Assembly: GCF_028435365.1 (NCBI RefSeq)
Contig: NZ_JAGTJJ010000013.1
Location: 62,001-126,000, forward strand
Length of the DNA stretch: 64,000 nt
Source: Polyangium jinanense
Lineage (GTDB): Bacteria > Myxococcota > Polyangia > Polyangiales > Polyangiaceae
Direction of reading: 5' to 3'
Below, in pieces: positions 46,771 to 59,402 of this stretch (positions are counted from its first letter, which is position 1; each line of letters opens with the position of its first letter). The translations under genes and the position numbers were made by a program. Under the pieces are notes generated by a model, which worked only from the letters and a program-made list of their open reading frames with translations, did no database searches and was not told where the DNA came from.

Positions 46771-48333
46771 ATGCTCGCCGCCTCTATGACGCAGGATGGC
46801 GTGAGATCGCCGGAGCTAGAGCGCCATGCAGCGCACGCCTCTCGAGCTTCGTCCTCGTCGCCGAAGCTCCAAGCGCGCGTGTGGGGCTCGGCGAAGCAGG
46901 CGCGCCGTTCCCTTGTGATCTGCGCAGCGCTCGGCATCGGCCTCGCCTCCGTGGACGCACACGCCGCCGCCTTCGACGTCGCGGACACGACGTGGGAAGG
47001 CTGCTCGGAGCTCTACGGGCTCGCGGTGAACGAGCTCGGCGACGGACGCGTCAAGGCCGTCGCCGTGCTCGACTGGAACGAGGTCACGCCGAACGACGGT
47101 GTGCTCGTCTTGCACCCGCTCCAGAGCATGGATCCCGAAGAAACAGCGGCCTTCATGAAGGCCGGCGGGCGCCTGGCGATCGTGGACGACTACGGCAGAG
47201 GCGAGGAGACGCTGCGGCGCTTCCACATCGAGCGGACCTCGCTGCCCTCGCGCCCCGTGGCGGCGCTGCGCAACAACCCCCAGCTCGCGATCGCCGAGCC
47301 CGTGCTCACCGGTGACAAGGGGCAACTCACGGGCCCACATCCGGTGGTGGCGAGCGTGCAGCAGTTCGTCACGAACCACGCGACGGGGCTCCGCCACCCG
47401 AACCTTTCGCCCGTGCTCGAGGTGCGCGCCGTCGGCGAGCCCCCGACGATCGTCGCGGTCGCAGGCCAGGTCGGCAAGGGCCGCCTCTTCGCGCTGAGCG
47501 ATCCCTCGGGCCTCATGAACCAGATGCTGCGCTACCCCGGCAACCGCTCGTTCGCCGTGGGGCTCTCGCACTACCTCGTCGACGAAGACGGCGGCGAACG
47601 GCAAGGCGGCCGGCTCTTCATCGTCGCCAACCGCTTCTCCGAGGAGGGCTCGTTCGGCGGCAAGTCGACGCTGCGCAAGGACATCGAGGGCCAGCTCCGC
47701 TCGATCGGAGACGCGCTGGCGGAGGCACGTCAAAGCGGACTGCCGACCTGGGCGCACTGGCTCCTCGCGCTCCTTGCGGTGCTCGGCGTGGCCGCGTGGG
47801 TGGCGCGTGCCGCAGGGCGCCCGTACAAGAGCCCGCAACCTCGCTTCGCGCGGCCCGTGCCGCTCGTCGCGCAGGGAGGCGTGGCCGGGCGCTTCGCGTT
47901 GCTCTCGGCCCCGTCCTCGCCGCCGGGGCTGCTCCTGCTCGAGCTCAAGAGCGCGCTCGTCGAGGCGCTCTCGCACAAGCTCAACGCGCCCCTCGATCCG
48001 TCGGCGGACGCGGTGATTTCTGCGGCCGAGCGCGCAGGAGGCCTTGACGAGCGTGGCCGCTCGGCCTTGAAAGAGGTCCTCGCCGTGATGCAAAGAGCCG
48101 AAGCCTCCGTCGTCGCAGGCAAGCCGGTCCGCGTGCCCCGCGCGGCGCTTCGGCACGCGGCCGCCGTCGTGAGGGACGTGCTCGAAAAGGCGGGCGCGAT
48201 CACCCCCGAGCCGCTCGGCCACGGCGCCGCGAACGGCGAGAAGACTTCTGATCGCCCGGCGGGAACGAGCCCGACGAGCGACCCCTCACGAACCCCGAGC
48301 CCGCCCGCACCCGCAGAGGAGAGCGCCACTTGA
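46771..48333 (+). CDS. DUF4350 domain-containing membrane protein
   Basis: Protein of 520 residues (ATG 46771; ATG 46786 also possible). A hydrophobic segment at about 47-66 (SLVICAALGIGLASVDAHAA) may be a signal peptide with a long n-region. The extracytoplasmic DUF4350 region has VLVLHPLQSMDPEE and GGRLAIVDDYGRGEE. A span follows at about 332-350 (WLLALLAVLGVAAWVARAA), then a helical cytoplasmic tail that is Pro/Ser-rich at the end. Its stop overlaps the MoxR start (TTGA). The triad DUF4350-MoxR-DUF58 is a common module of unknown role in envelope or metal-dependent protein maturation. Confidence 0.8.
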   Translation: MLAASMTQDGVRSPELERHAAHASRASSSSPKLQARVWGSAKQARRSLVICAALGIGLASVDAHAAAFDVADTTWEGCSELYGLAVNELGDGRVKAVAVLDWNEVTPNDGVLVLHPLQSMDPEETAAFMKAGGRLAIVDDYGRGEETLRRFHIERTSLPSRPVAALRNNPQLAIAEPVLTGDKGQLTGPHPVVASVQQFVTNHATGLRHPNLSPVLEVRAVGEPPTIVAVAGQVGKGRLFALSDPSGLMNQMLRYPGNRSFAVGLSHYLVDEDGGERQGGRLFIVANRFSEEGSFGGKSTLRKDIEGQLRSIGDALAEARQSGLPTWAHWLLALLAVLGVAAWVARAAGRPYKSPQPRFARPVPLVAQGGVAGRFALLSAPSSPPGLLLLELKSALVEALSHKLNAPLDPSADAVISAAERAGGLDERGRSALKEVLAVMQRAEASVVAGKPVRVPRAALRHAAAVVRDVLEKAGAITPEPLGHGAANGEKTSDRPAGTSPTSDPSRTPSPPAPAEESAT

Positions 48334-49301
48334 CCCAGGCCGTCGCCATCGAGGAGATCGCCGCCGCCAAAGAGCGGCTGGACGCGCTCCGCCGGGAGAT
48401 CACGCGCGTCTACATCGGTCCCTCGCGCACCGTGGATCTCATGCTCACCGCGCTGCTCGCGCAGGGCCACGTGCTCCTCGAGGGCGTGCCCGGCGTCGCG
48501 AAGACGACGCTCGTGAAGGCGTATGCATCGGCGCTCGGCGCCTCGGTGCGCCGCATCCAGTTCACGCCGGATCTCCTGCCTGCAGACATCACCGGCACGT
48601 ACGTGCTCTCGCCGAAGGAGGGCACGTTCTCGCTGCGGCCGGGGCCGATCTTCGCGAACGTGGTGCTCGCCGACGAGATCAACCGCGCGCCCGCGAAGAC
48701 ACAATCCGCGCTGCTCGAGGCGATGCAGGAGCGGCAGGTGACGATCGAAGGCGACCGGTTCGAGTTGCCCGCGCCGTTCATGGTGCTCGCGACGCAGAAC
48801 CCGATCGATCTCGAAGGCACGTACCCGCTGCCCGAGGCGCAGATCGATCGTTTCCTCGTGCGCGTCGCCATCGGCTACCCGAACGCGAAGGACGAGGTCG
48901 CGATGCTCCGCGCGCACAACGCCGAGCCGCCGCGCGCCCGCTCGGTGCTCAGCGTGGAGGAGCTCCTCTCGCTCCAGAGCATCGCGCGGCGGATCCACGT
49001 GGAGGACGATCTCTACGAGTACGCCGTCGGCCTGACGACGTTCACCCGCTCGCACGCGCGCGTGCTGCTCGGCGCCTCACCGCGCGCGACGCTCGGGCTC
49101 GTGCAGGCCGCGAAGAGCGCGGCCGTGATCGCGGGCCGCCCGTTCGTCACGCCGGACGACGTACGTGGCGTCGCGACGGCGGTGCTCTCGCACAGGCTCG
49201 TGCTCGTGCCCGAGGCCGAGGGCGATTCGCGCGCTCGGGACGCGGTCGTGGAGGACGCCGTGCAGCGCGTGGCCTACCGTCGCGCAGTGCGGCCGGTCTA
49301 G
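48330..49301 (+). CDS. MoxR-family AAA+ ATPase
   Basis: Chaperone-like ATPase of 323 residues; TTG start at 48330 with GAGGAG 8 nt upstream. Walker A GVPGVAKTT (52-60), Walker B VVLADEINRAPAKTQ, the sensor ATQNPIDLEGTYPLPEAQIDRF and the lid helix LVPEAEGD are typical. MoxR proteins assist assembly or activation of partner complexes containing VWA or DUF58 proteins; the DUF58 gene begins 2 nt downstream. Coupled to the DUF4350 gene by overlap. Confidence 0.94.
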   Translation: MTQAVAIEEIAAAKERLDALRREITRVYIGPSRTVDLMLTALLAQGHVLLEGVPGVAKTTLVKAYASALGASVRRIQFTPDLLPADITGTYVLSPKEGTFSLRPGPIFANVVLADEINRAPAKTQSALLEAMQERQVTIEGDRFELPAPFMVLATQNPIDLEGTYPLPEAQIDRFLVRVAIGYPNAKDEVAMLRAHNAEPPRARSVLSVEELLSLQSIARRIHVEDDLYEYAVGLTTFTRSHARVLLGASPRATLGLVQAAKSAAVIAGRPFVTPDDVRGVATAVLSHRLVLVPEAEGDSRARDAVVEDAVQRVAYRRAVRPV

Positions 49302-49303
49302 CG

Positions 49304-50956
49304 ATGCAGCTCTTTCCCACGCGCACGGCGGCGCACCTCAGCATCGCCGCGATCTCGGTCGCGGGCGTCGGCCTCGTCGCGCGCGAGCCCGCCATCGTCG
49401 GGTGGGGAGGAGCGATGCTTCTCGCGATGGCGCTCGCCCGCGCAGTCACGCTCGTCTCCGTCTCGCGCATCCGCGCCGCCGGCTTCGAGATGCTCTGGAG
49501 CGGGCCACGCCGCGTCGTGCGCACGGGCCGCGGCAGCACGATCGAGATCGAAGCCGAGGTGCGAAACCGCGACACGCTCGCCGCGCGGTACGTGCGCCTC
49601 CGGCCCATCGCCTCGTCGCAGCTCCAGATCACGATCGAGCCCTCGGCGGGTGAGGTCATGGCCTCCGGGCGGCTCAAGGTGAAAGTCTCGGTGCACGCAC
49701 CGCGCGTGGGACAACACGGCGTGCACGGGCTCGCACTCGAAGTGCACGGCGCGCCCGGGCTCTTCGAGGTTCCTCTCACCTTCGCGAATCCCTTCGGCGT
49801 CGAGGTCCTGCCGCGCCCCTTCGCGGCGTGGCTCCCCTCCCCGCGCGGCGGCCGAAGCAAGCTGCTCGCGTCGAGCGGGAGGCCCGGCCGCGCCCGCGGC
49901 GAAGGCAGCGATATGCGCGAGCTGCGCGAACACCAGCCGGGAGATCCGTTCCGGCGCATCGCGTGGAAGGCGAGCGCGCGGCGCGGGATCCTGCTCGTGC
50001 GCGACTTCGAACGCGAGGAGCGGGACGTCGTGTGGGTCGTGCTCGACGCCTCGGTCGAGCTCTGGGCTGGCCCGCTCGGCCGCGCGCCGCTCGATCTCGC
50101 GATCGACGAGGCCGCGTCGATCTGCGCGCGGTACCTCTCGCGTGGTGATCGCGTCGGGCTCGCGGTCTACGCATCCACCGTGCGCGCGTTCGTCCTGCCT
50201 GACCAGGGACCGGCGCATGGGCAAAAGCTCGCGCACCTGCTCGTCACGGCGACAGGGACGCACGATGCCTCGCGCAGCGATCTCGACGAGGCCGACGTGG
50301 CCGTGCGCGTCCTCGAGCACCTCCGTCCGCTCGACGCGCGAGGGCTTTCGGATCTGCGCCGCGGCGATCTCGACCGACTCGCGTCGCGCGCCGACGCGGT
50401 TCGTCCCCGCGCGCCGTTCGCGCCGCCTCCGCCCGAGGGCCGGAGCCCGCGCGAGCGAACGCTCCGCCGCTACCTCGCGGCCTACGGCATCGAGTCGCCT
50501 GCCCGCGCGGAGGCCGAGCGCCACGAATCCGGCTTCATGCTCGCGGAGGTCCTCTCGCAGATCGTCAAGAGCAAGCCCAAACCGAGCGTCGTGCACGTCG
50601 TCGCGCCCGCGCCCTCCGAGATCGCGCAGGAAAAACCCGTCATGGACGCCCTGCGCCGCCTCTCGCGCCACTCGGCGTCCGTCACCTGGTCGATGCCGCA
50701 GTTCGATCCGGGCCTGCTCCCGCCCTGGGATCCGCCGACGCGCGCGGACGGTTCGGCCTCGGAGGAGGTCGCCGAAGGACCGCGAAGGGTCGCGTGGGAA
50801 GAGGCCGCCGGGGTCGCCGCCGAGGCCGTGCTCGTCCGCACGCGTGTCGCCGTCAGCCGCAGCGAGGCCGTGCTCCGCCGCCTCGGCGTGCGCGTCACGA
50901 AGATCCGCGCCACGACGACGAAGCGCCCCGACGCCGCGGACCCCAAGGCGACCTGA
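49304..50956 (+). CDS. DUF58 domain-containing protein (MoxR partner)
   Basis: Protein of 550 residues. Two N-terminal spans (about 8-26 and 30-46) are followed by a beta-rich region and the DUF58 signature RELREHQPGDPFRRIAWKAS with LLVRDFE. Then a VWA-like domain: VVWVVLDASVELWAG with the metal-site DAS pattern (usually DxSxS), and a later SRGDRVGLAVYAS. The C-terminal 200 residues are polar and Pro-rich. Acts with MoxR, probably as its substrate or adaptor at the membrane. Confidence 0.88.
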   Translation: MQLFPTRTAAHLSIAAISVAGVGLVAREPAIVGWGGAMLLAMALARAVTLVSVSRIRAAGFEMLWSGPRRVVRTGRGSTIEIEAEVRNRDTLAARYVRLRPIASSQLQITIEPSAGEVMASGRLKVKVSVHAPRVGQHGVHGLALEVHGAPGLFEVPLTFANPFGVEVLPRPFAAWLPSPRGGRSKLLASSGRPGRARGEGSDMRELREHQPGDPFRRIAWKASARRGILLVRDFEREERDVVWVVLDASVELWAGPLGRAPLDLAIDEAASICARYLSRGDRVGLAVYASTVRAFVLPDQGPAHGQKLAHLLVTATGTHDASRSDLDEADVAVRVLEHLRPLDARGLSDLRRGDLDRLASRADAVRPRAPFAPPPPEGRSPRERTLRRYLAAYGIESPARAEAERHESGFMLAEVLSQIVKSKPKPSVVHVVAPAPSEIAQEKPVMDALRRLSRHSASVTWSMPQFDPGLLPPWDPPTRADGSASEEVAEGPRRVAWEEAAGVAAEAVLVRTRVAVSRSEAVLRRLGVRVTKIRATTTKRPDAADPKAT

Positions 50957-51023
50957 ACGAAAGGTCGCCGTCCGCGCATCGGTTGGAACACCAACGAACC
51001 TTCTCCGAGAGCACGAACCTGCC

Positions 51024-53377
<2,354 letters not shown>

Positions 53378-53379
53378 TC

Positions 53380-53934
53380 ATGGCCGAGACCATCGTGCTC
53401 GAGATCGTGACGCCCACGGGCGTCGCGCTCCGCAAGGAGGTCACGGACGTGACCGCGCCGAGCGTGGCGGGTGAGTTCGGCGTGATGCCGGGCCATCTGC
53501 CGCTGCTCGCGGCGCTCCGCACCGGCCTCGTCACGTACCACGAAGCCGGCAAGGAGCATCGCCTCGCCGTCGCGCACGGGTTCGTCGAGGTCGTGGGCGA
53601 CAAGGCGCTTCTCCTCACGGAGAAGTACGTCCAGAAGGACGACGTCGACGTCGTCCGGGTTCGCCTGCGCCTGAAGGAGGTCGACGCGGAGCTCGACCAC
53701 TGGCAGGGCGACCTCACGGATCCGAAGCGTCGCTCGCTCATCGAGGAGGAGCAGTGGCTCGCCACGCAGCTCGAGCTCATCGGGGATCCGCCGCTGCCGC
53801 TCGTGCGTGAAGACACGCGCTTCCTCGTGGATCACGCCGAAGCGCCGCCCGTCGAGGAGATGGTCGAGGGCCAGACCCCTGACGAGAGCCTCACGGATCA
53901 CAAGAAGCCGGGCTCCGCCTTCCCCGACGCCTGA
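53380..53934 (+). CDS. atpC: ATP synthase F1 subunit epsilon
   Basis: Regulatory F1 subunit of 184 residues, longer than the usual 135-140. The N-terminal beta-sandwich is clear: LEIVTPTGVALRKEVTDVTAP, GEFGVMPGHLPLLAALRTG, and AVAHGFVEVVGDKALLLTE. The C-terminal helical part is extended, with an acidic, Pro-rich tail after about 150. It starts 2 nt after atpD. The tail may change the inhibitory behaviour of the helical arm; that is an inference. Confidence 0.93.
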   Translation: MAETIVLEIVTPTGVALRKEVTDVTAPSVAGEFGVMPGHLPLLAALRTGLVTYHEAGKEHRLAVAHGFVEVVGDKALLLTEKYVQKDDVDVVRVRLRLKEVDAELDHWQGDLTDPKRRSLIEEEQWLATQLELIGDPPLPLVREDTRFLVDHAEAPPVEEMVEGQTPDESLTDHKKPGSAFPDA

Positions 53935-54052
53935 AAGAGCCTCCACGTCCGGAGGCGCATCGCGCGTCACGAACACCAAGCGCGCCGGTCGATCTCGAGA
54001 CGAGGGCTCGGGACGATCGGCGCGTTCGTCGTTATCCTGATCGCTTAGGACG

Positions 54053-55978
54053 ATGATTCACGCCGATACGATCGCGCGGGTCAAAGAGCGCACGGATCTC
54101 GTGTCGCTCGTCGGCGAGACCGTTCGTCTCACCCGGCGCGGTCGCTCGTTCGTCGGGCTCTGCCCCTTCCACAAGGAAAAATCGCCGAGCTTCCACGTGA
54201 ACCCGGAGCGCGGCATCTTCCACTGCTTCGGCTGCAAGGAGAGCGGAACGGCCATCGACTTCGTCATGAAGGTCGAGGGCATGAACTTCGTCGAGGCGGT
54301 GCGCGCGCTGGCCGAGCGAAGCGGCGTGGAGATCATCGAGACCGCGACCGAAGCGGAGCGGCGCGAGGCGAACGCGGCGCGGCGCGCGCGCGACGATCTG
54401 TACGCCGTGAGCCACCTCGCGGCGACGTTCTTCGAGCAGAGCATGCGTGGTCCGAGCGCGCATCCCCTCGCCTCCTACGCGCTCGGCGAGCTCGCGCGGC
54501 GCGCGCTCGACACGCGCGAGGCGACGGGCCCCGTGGCCGACGCGCTGCAGGCGTTTCGCGTGGGCTACGCGCCGCCGGGCTGGGACGGGCTCGCGAACTT
54601 CCTCAAGCGGCAAGGTGTCTCGCCGGTCCTCGCCGAGAAGGTGGGCCTGCTCGTCGCGCGTGGCACGGGCACGGGGTTTTACGATCGGTTCCGGCACCGC
54701 CTCATGTTCGCCGTGACCGACGTGCAAGGCCGCGTCATCGCGTTCAGCGGCCGGGCCCTCCCCGAGCCCACGCCCGACGAGATGCGACGCTTGGGGCTCC
54801 AACCATCGAACGGGGGCGAGTCGCCGGCGAAGTACATGAACAGCCCCGAGTCGCCGATCTACACGAAGGGCGAGCACCTCTTCGGGCTGCATCAGGCGCG
54901 CCACGCGATCCGCCAGGACGGCCTGGCGATCCTCGTGGAGGGCAATTTCGACGTCCTTTCTTTGCACGCGCGCGGCATCTGCAACGTCATCGCGCCGCTC
55001 GGCACCGCGTTCACGACCACGCAGGCGAAGCTCCTCAAGCGCTTCGCGCCCACCGTGACGATCCTCTTCGACGGCGACGCCGCCGGGCGCAAGGCTACGT
55101 GGGCCGCGCGCATCCCGGTCCACGAGGGCGGCCTCGAAGGACGCGCCGCGACGCTGCCCGCGAAGCTCGACCCCGACGAGCTCGTACGAACCAAGGGCCC
55201 CGAGGCTCTGAAAAGCGTCCTCAAGAGCGCGAAGGAGCTCTACGAGCACCTCATCGAAGACGCGCTCCAGAACGACTCGTTCAACGACGCCACGACCGAC
55301 GGCAAACTCGCGCGCATGCGTGCGGTGGCAAACTTACTCGGGGAACAAAAGGACCCCGTGAAGCGCCTCATGCTGAAGACGTACGCCGATCGGCTGTCGT
55401 CGAAACTCATCGTGGGCGGCACGGCGCCGGCCGATCTGCGTCAAGTCGAACAGCTCCTCGAACAGGCAACGAGGTACGACACAGAACAGCCCATGGAGCT
55501 CCGCGCGGCCGAGACCACGGTGCCGGGTCACCGGGCGCGTTCGCGTTCCCAGATCCACGACGTGGGGGAGTACATCCTGGGTGCACTTCTCGACCATCCC
55601 GTTCTGCTCGACGACCCTGAAGTGATGGAGGCACTCGACGTGCTGGATGGCGATCTCGCATTGGCCGCTGGCGCGGTGCGTCAGTCCCTCGGGGCGGAAA
55701 CGCAACTTATTCCCGACGAATTTCTTGCGCATATCCCGGCGTCGATCCAAGCATTCGCGGCTGGACGGCTCGCGTCGCCCGTCTTCGAGACGGCCGATGT
55801 GGCGAGGGAAGAGCTCTTAAAGAACGCAGGGAAGTTGAGACGCTTGAGCTTGTCACGCGAGAAAGCCGCGACGGTGGACGAGCTTCAACGAGTCGCGCCA
55901 CTGGGGGATGTGGAGCGCGAAGCGGCGCTGCTTCGTGAAGCGGTGCGCAAGGCCAAGGCCAAGTTGGGGCTCGGCTGA
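54053..55978 (+). CDS. dnaG: DNA primase DnaG
   Basis: Makes RNA primers at the replication fork. The 641-residue protein has the zinc ribbon C37/H40/C58/C61 (LCPFH and CFGC) and the RNA polymerase domain with TOPRIM acidic sites VEGNFDVLSL (usually EGYMD) and TILFDGDAAGRKA. A C-terminal helicase-interaction domain follows (about 500-641). A basic region KYMNSPESPIYTKGEHLFGL is typical. rpoD follows after 107 nt, in the macromolecular-synthesis order, but rpsU is not upstream. Confidence 0.96.
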   Translation: MIHADTIARVKERTDLVSLVGETVRLTRRGRSFVGLCPFHKEKSPSFHVNPERGIFHCFGCKESGTAIDFVMKVEGMNFVEAVRALAERSGVEIIETATEAERREANAARRARDDLYAVSHLAATFFEQSMRGPSAHPLASYALGELARRALDTREATGPVADALQAFRVGYAPPGWDGLANFLKRQGVSPVLAEKVGLLVARGTGTGFYDRFRHRLMFAVTDVQGRVIAFSGRALPEPTPDEMRRLGLQPSNGGESPAKYMNSPESPIYTKGEHLFGLHQARHAIRQDGLAILVEGNFDVLSLHARGICNVIAPLGTAFTTTQAKLLKRFAPTVTILFDGDAAGRKATWAARIPVHEGGLEGRAATLPAKLDPDELVRTKGPEALKSVLKSAKELYEHLIEDALQNDSFNDATTDGKLARMRAVANLLGEQKDPVKRLMLKTYADRLSSKLIVGGTAPADLRQVEQLLEQATRYDTEQPMELRAAETTVPGHRARSRSQIHDVGEYILGALLDHPVLLDDPEVMEALDVLDGDLALAAGAVRQSLGAETQLIPDEFLAHIPASIQAFAAGRLASPVFETADVAREELLKNAGKLRRLSLSREKAATVDELQRVAPLGDVEREAALLREAVRKAKAKLGLG

Positions 55979-56085
55979 CGTGTTTTTTGCGCGCGCATGA
56001 GTCCGCGCGAGCGTGACGAACGTTTTTTTCTCGGTGTGGTTCCTTGAAGCACGTGGCCCGGCGTGGGCCCGGTGGAGCGAATGGG

Positions 56086-57972
<1,887 letters not shown>

Positions 57973-58010
57973 GCTTGTCCGGCCCGAGCCGGCGGGCTTA
58001 AACTCCCGCC

Positions 58011-58373
58011 ATGAATACGAGGGGTGCTCCGAAGCGATCGTTCGCAGGGGGAGCGCCCCTCGTTTTTTTCGTGCTGGCGTGCCTCGCGACAGGCTGCGCG
58101 CGGAACGTGACCGAGAACGACTGCAAGGCCGTGGGCGAGCACCTGCGCGTGCTCTGGACCGCCGAGGCGAAGTACCCCGAGGCGGCGAGTCCCTCGGCGG
58201 AGAAGGCCGTCGCCGTCGTGAAGAGCGAAGGGCAACGACTGGAAGAGTCGTTCGTCACCGACTGCAAGCGCGACCTCGTCGGCAAGCCTCGCGCGTCAGG
58301 TGAGTTCTCCTGTCTCAGCCACGCGAAGACGCTCGCCGACGTGCGAACGTGCGCGACGATCCCGGCGCATTAG
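58011..58373 (+). CDS. Small putative lipoprotein
   Basis: Exported 120-residue protein. N-terminus MNTRGAPKRSFAGGAPLVFF leads through a hydrophobic stretch to lipobox LATGC (Cys near residue 28), then NVTENDCKAV. Four more cysteines in the mature part suggest disulfides. No family recognised. No Shine-Dalgarno is visible and the rpoD terminator hairpin lies over the first codons, so expression from readthrough must be low or the gene has its own promoter. Third-position G/C bias beyond codon 20 supports real coding. Confidence 0.75.
   Translation: MNTRGAPKRSFAGGAPLVFFVLACLATGCARNVTENDCKAVGEHLRVLWTAEAKYPEAASPSAEKAVAVVKSEGQRLEESFVTDCKRDLVGKPRASGEFSCLSHAKTLADVRTCATIPAH
58017..58069 (+). terminator. 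Intrinsic terminator of dnaG-rpoD, inside the next coding region
   Basis: Stem of 14 bp, ACGAGGGGTGCTCC (58017-58030) with GGAGCGCCCCTCGT (58050-58063), a single G-T pair, further inner pairing GCGA/TCGC in the loop, and a T7 run at 58063-58069. It begins 44 nt after the RpoD stop and 6 nt after the start codon of the lipoprotein. The T-run encodes the Val-Phe-Phe of the signal peptide. Confidence 0.85.
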
Positions 58374-58403
58374 GCCCACACGCTGGGTCGCTCCGCGTCG
58401 CCC

Positions 58404-59207
58404 TTAGTTGAGGTACCGCTTGTCCTTCGGGGGCGCCTTCGAGCCGCCCTCGATCACGCGCAGCGGGGGCCCTGCAGCGCGGCGCGCGCGGGCAGCTTCG
58501 GCCTTCACGGCGGCCTCGGCACGGAGCGCCGCCGTCTGCGCCTGGATCTGGCGCAGGCGCAGCTTCAGGTAGAACCGACGGAGCGGCGAACGGTCGCCGA
58601 AGAGCCAGCCGGCCAGCATGCCGCCGAACGGGGTCACGAGGCCCTCGGGCGTGTGGTGGTTGAGCGCGATCACGTTCAGCACGGAGAGCACGAAGATGAT
58701 CGCGACCATCGCGCCGGCCGACACCGGCAGCACGAAGAACATGCGGACCTGCGCGTCGCGGTTCTGCAGCGCCCACGCGACGGCGACGGCCTCGATCATG
58801 CCGAGTCCGCCGAACCACATGGCCTGGCTCAGCTTGGGCACGAGCGCGCCCACGGCGACCTGGGTGGCGAACGCGAAGGCGCCCGAGCCGAAGAGGAAGA
58901 TCAGCATGCGCCGCGCGCCCCATCGCGATTCGAGCGTGGGCGCGAGGAAGTAGAGCCCGAGCAGGGTCATCAGGAAGTGCCCGGGGCTCGACGTGTCGTG
59001 GAAGAGCGGCGCCGTGAAGAGGCGCCAGACCTGGCCGCGGAGCACGCCCGCAGTCGTGCCGGCCATGAACTGGGCGACGCCCACGCCGACCTCCACCCAG
59101 TTGATGCTCAGCGCGAGGCCGACCCACAGGACGGTGATGGCGATCATCATCCCGCTGATGGCCTTGCCAGGGCGAGGCAGGACGAATTGGACGGGGCTAG
59201 GGCGCAT
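58404..59207 (-). CDS. Rhomboid-family membrane protein lacking the catalytic pair
   Basis: Membrane protein of 267 residues (ATG 59207) with about six spans and a Lys/Arg/Ala-rich cytoplasmic tail. The rhomboid frame is clear: GQVWRLFTAPLFH, HFLMTLLGLYFLAPTLESRWG, and GGMLAGWLFG. The catalytic serine motif GxSG is GGLG (Leu135), and the position of the catalytic His before GGMLAG is Pro193. It should therefore have no protease activity and may act like the pseudo-rhomboids that bind and route membrane proteins. It lies downstream of bamA on the same strand. Confidence 0.8.
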   Translation of the reverse strand: MRPSPVQFVLPRPGKAISGMMIAITVLWVGLALSINWVEVGVGVAQFMAGTTAGVLRGQVWRLFTAPLFHDTSSPGHFLMTLLGLYFLAPTLESRWGARRMLIFLFGSGAFAFATQVAVGALVPKLSQAMWFGGLGMIEAVAVAWALQNRDAQVRMFFVLPVSAGAMVAIIFVLSVLNVIALNHHTPEGLVTPFGGMLAGWLFGDRSPLRRFYLKLRLRQIQAQTAALRAEAAVKAEAARARRAAGPPLRVIEGGSKAPPKDKRYLN

Positions 59208-59280
59208 CGTCCATGGAGCTACCAACAGGAACGCGGACGGGCAACCGGAGGGCGCGGGAAAGGGCCCCTGCAGCCGTCCT

Positions 59281-59390
59281 GAGCGTAGCGCCGGGGTTTC
59301 ACCCCGGGCCCGACCAGGGGCTGTTCGCCCCTGGACCCGAACCAGGGCAAGCCCTGGACTGTTGGTACATCGACCGCGATGCGGTCGATG
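59281..59390. repeat. Composite palindromic repeat, copy B (four modules)
   Basis: Four hairpins between bamA and the rhomboid gene: CCGGGGT TTC ACCCCGG (59291-59307), CCAGGGGC with 5-nt loop and GCCCCTGG (59314-59334), CCAGGGC AA GCCCTGG (59342-59357) and CATCGACCGC GAT GCGGTCGATG (59368-59390). Read in reverse complement it gives the same module order as copy A (39698-39857), with a different hairpin in the third position. Confidence 0.8.
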
Positions 59391-59402
59391 CAGCGCAGCC
59401 TC

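Noticed and set aside
53939..53956. Hairpin GCCTCC/GGAGGC after atpC
   Set aside because: Only 6 bp and no T-run, so not called as a terminator.
55979..56040. Two T-runs around a GCGCGC-rich segment between dnaG and rpoD
   Set aside because: The possible stem is short and the second T-run is about 17 nt away from it; not convincing as a terminator.
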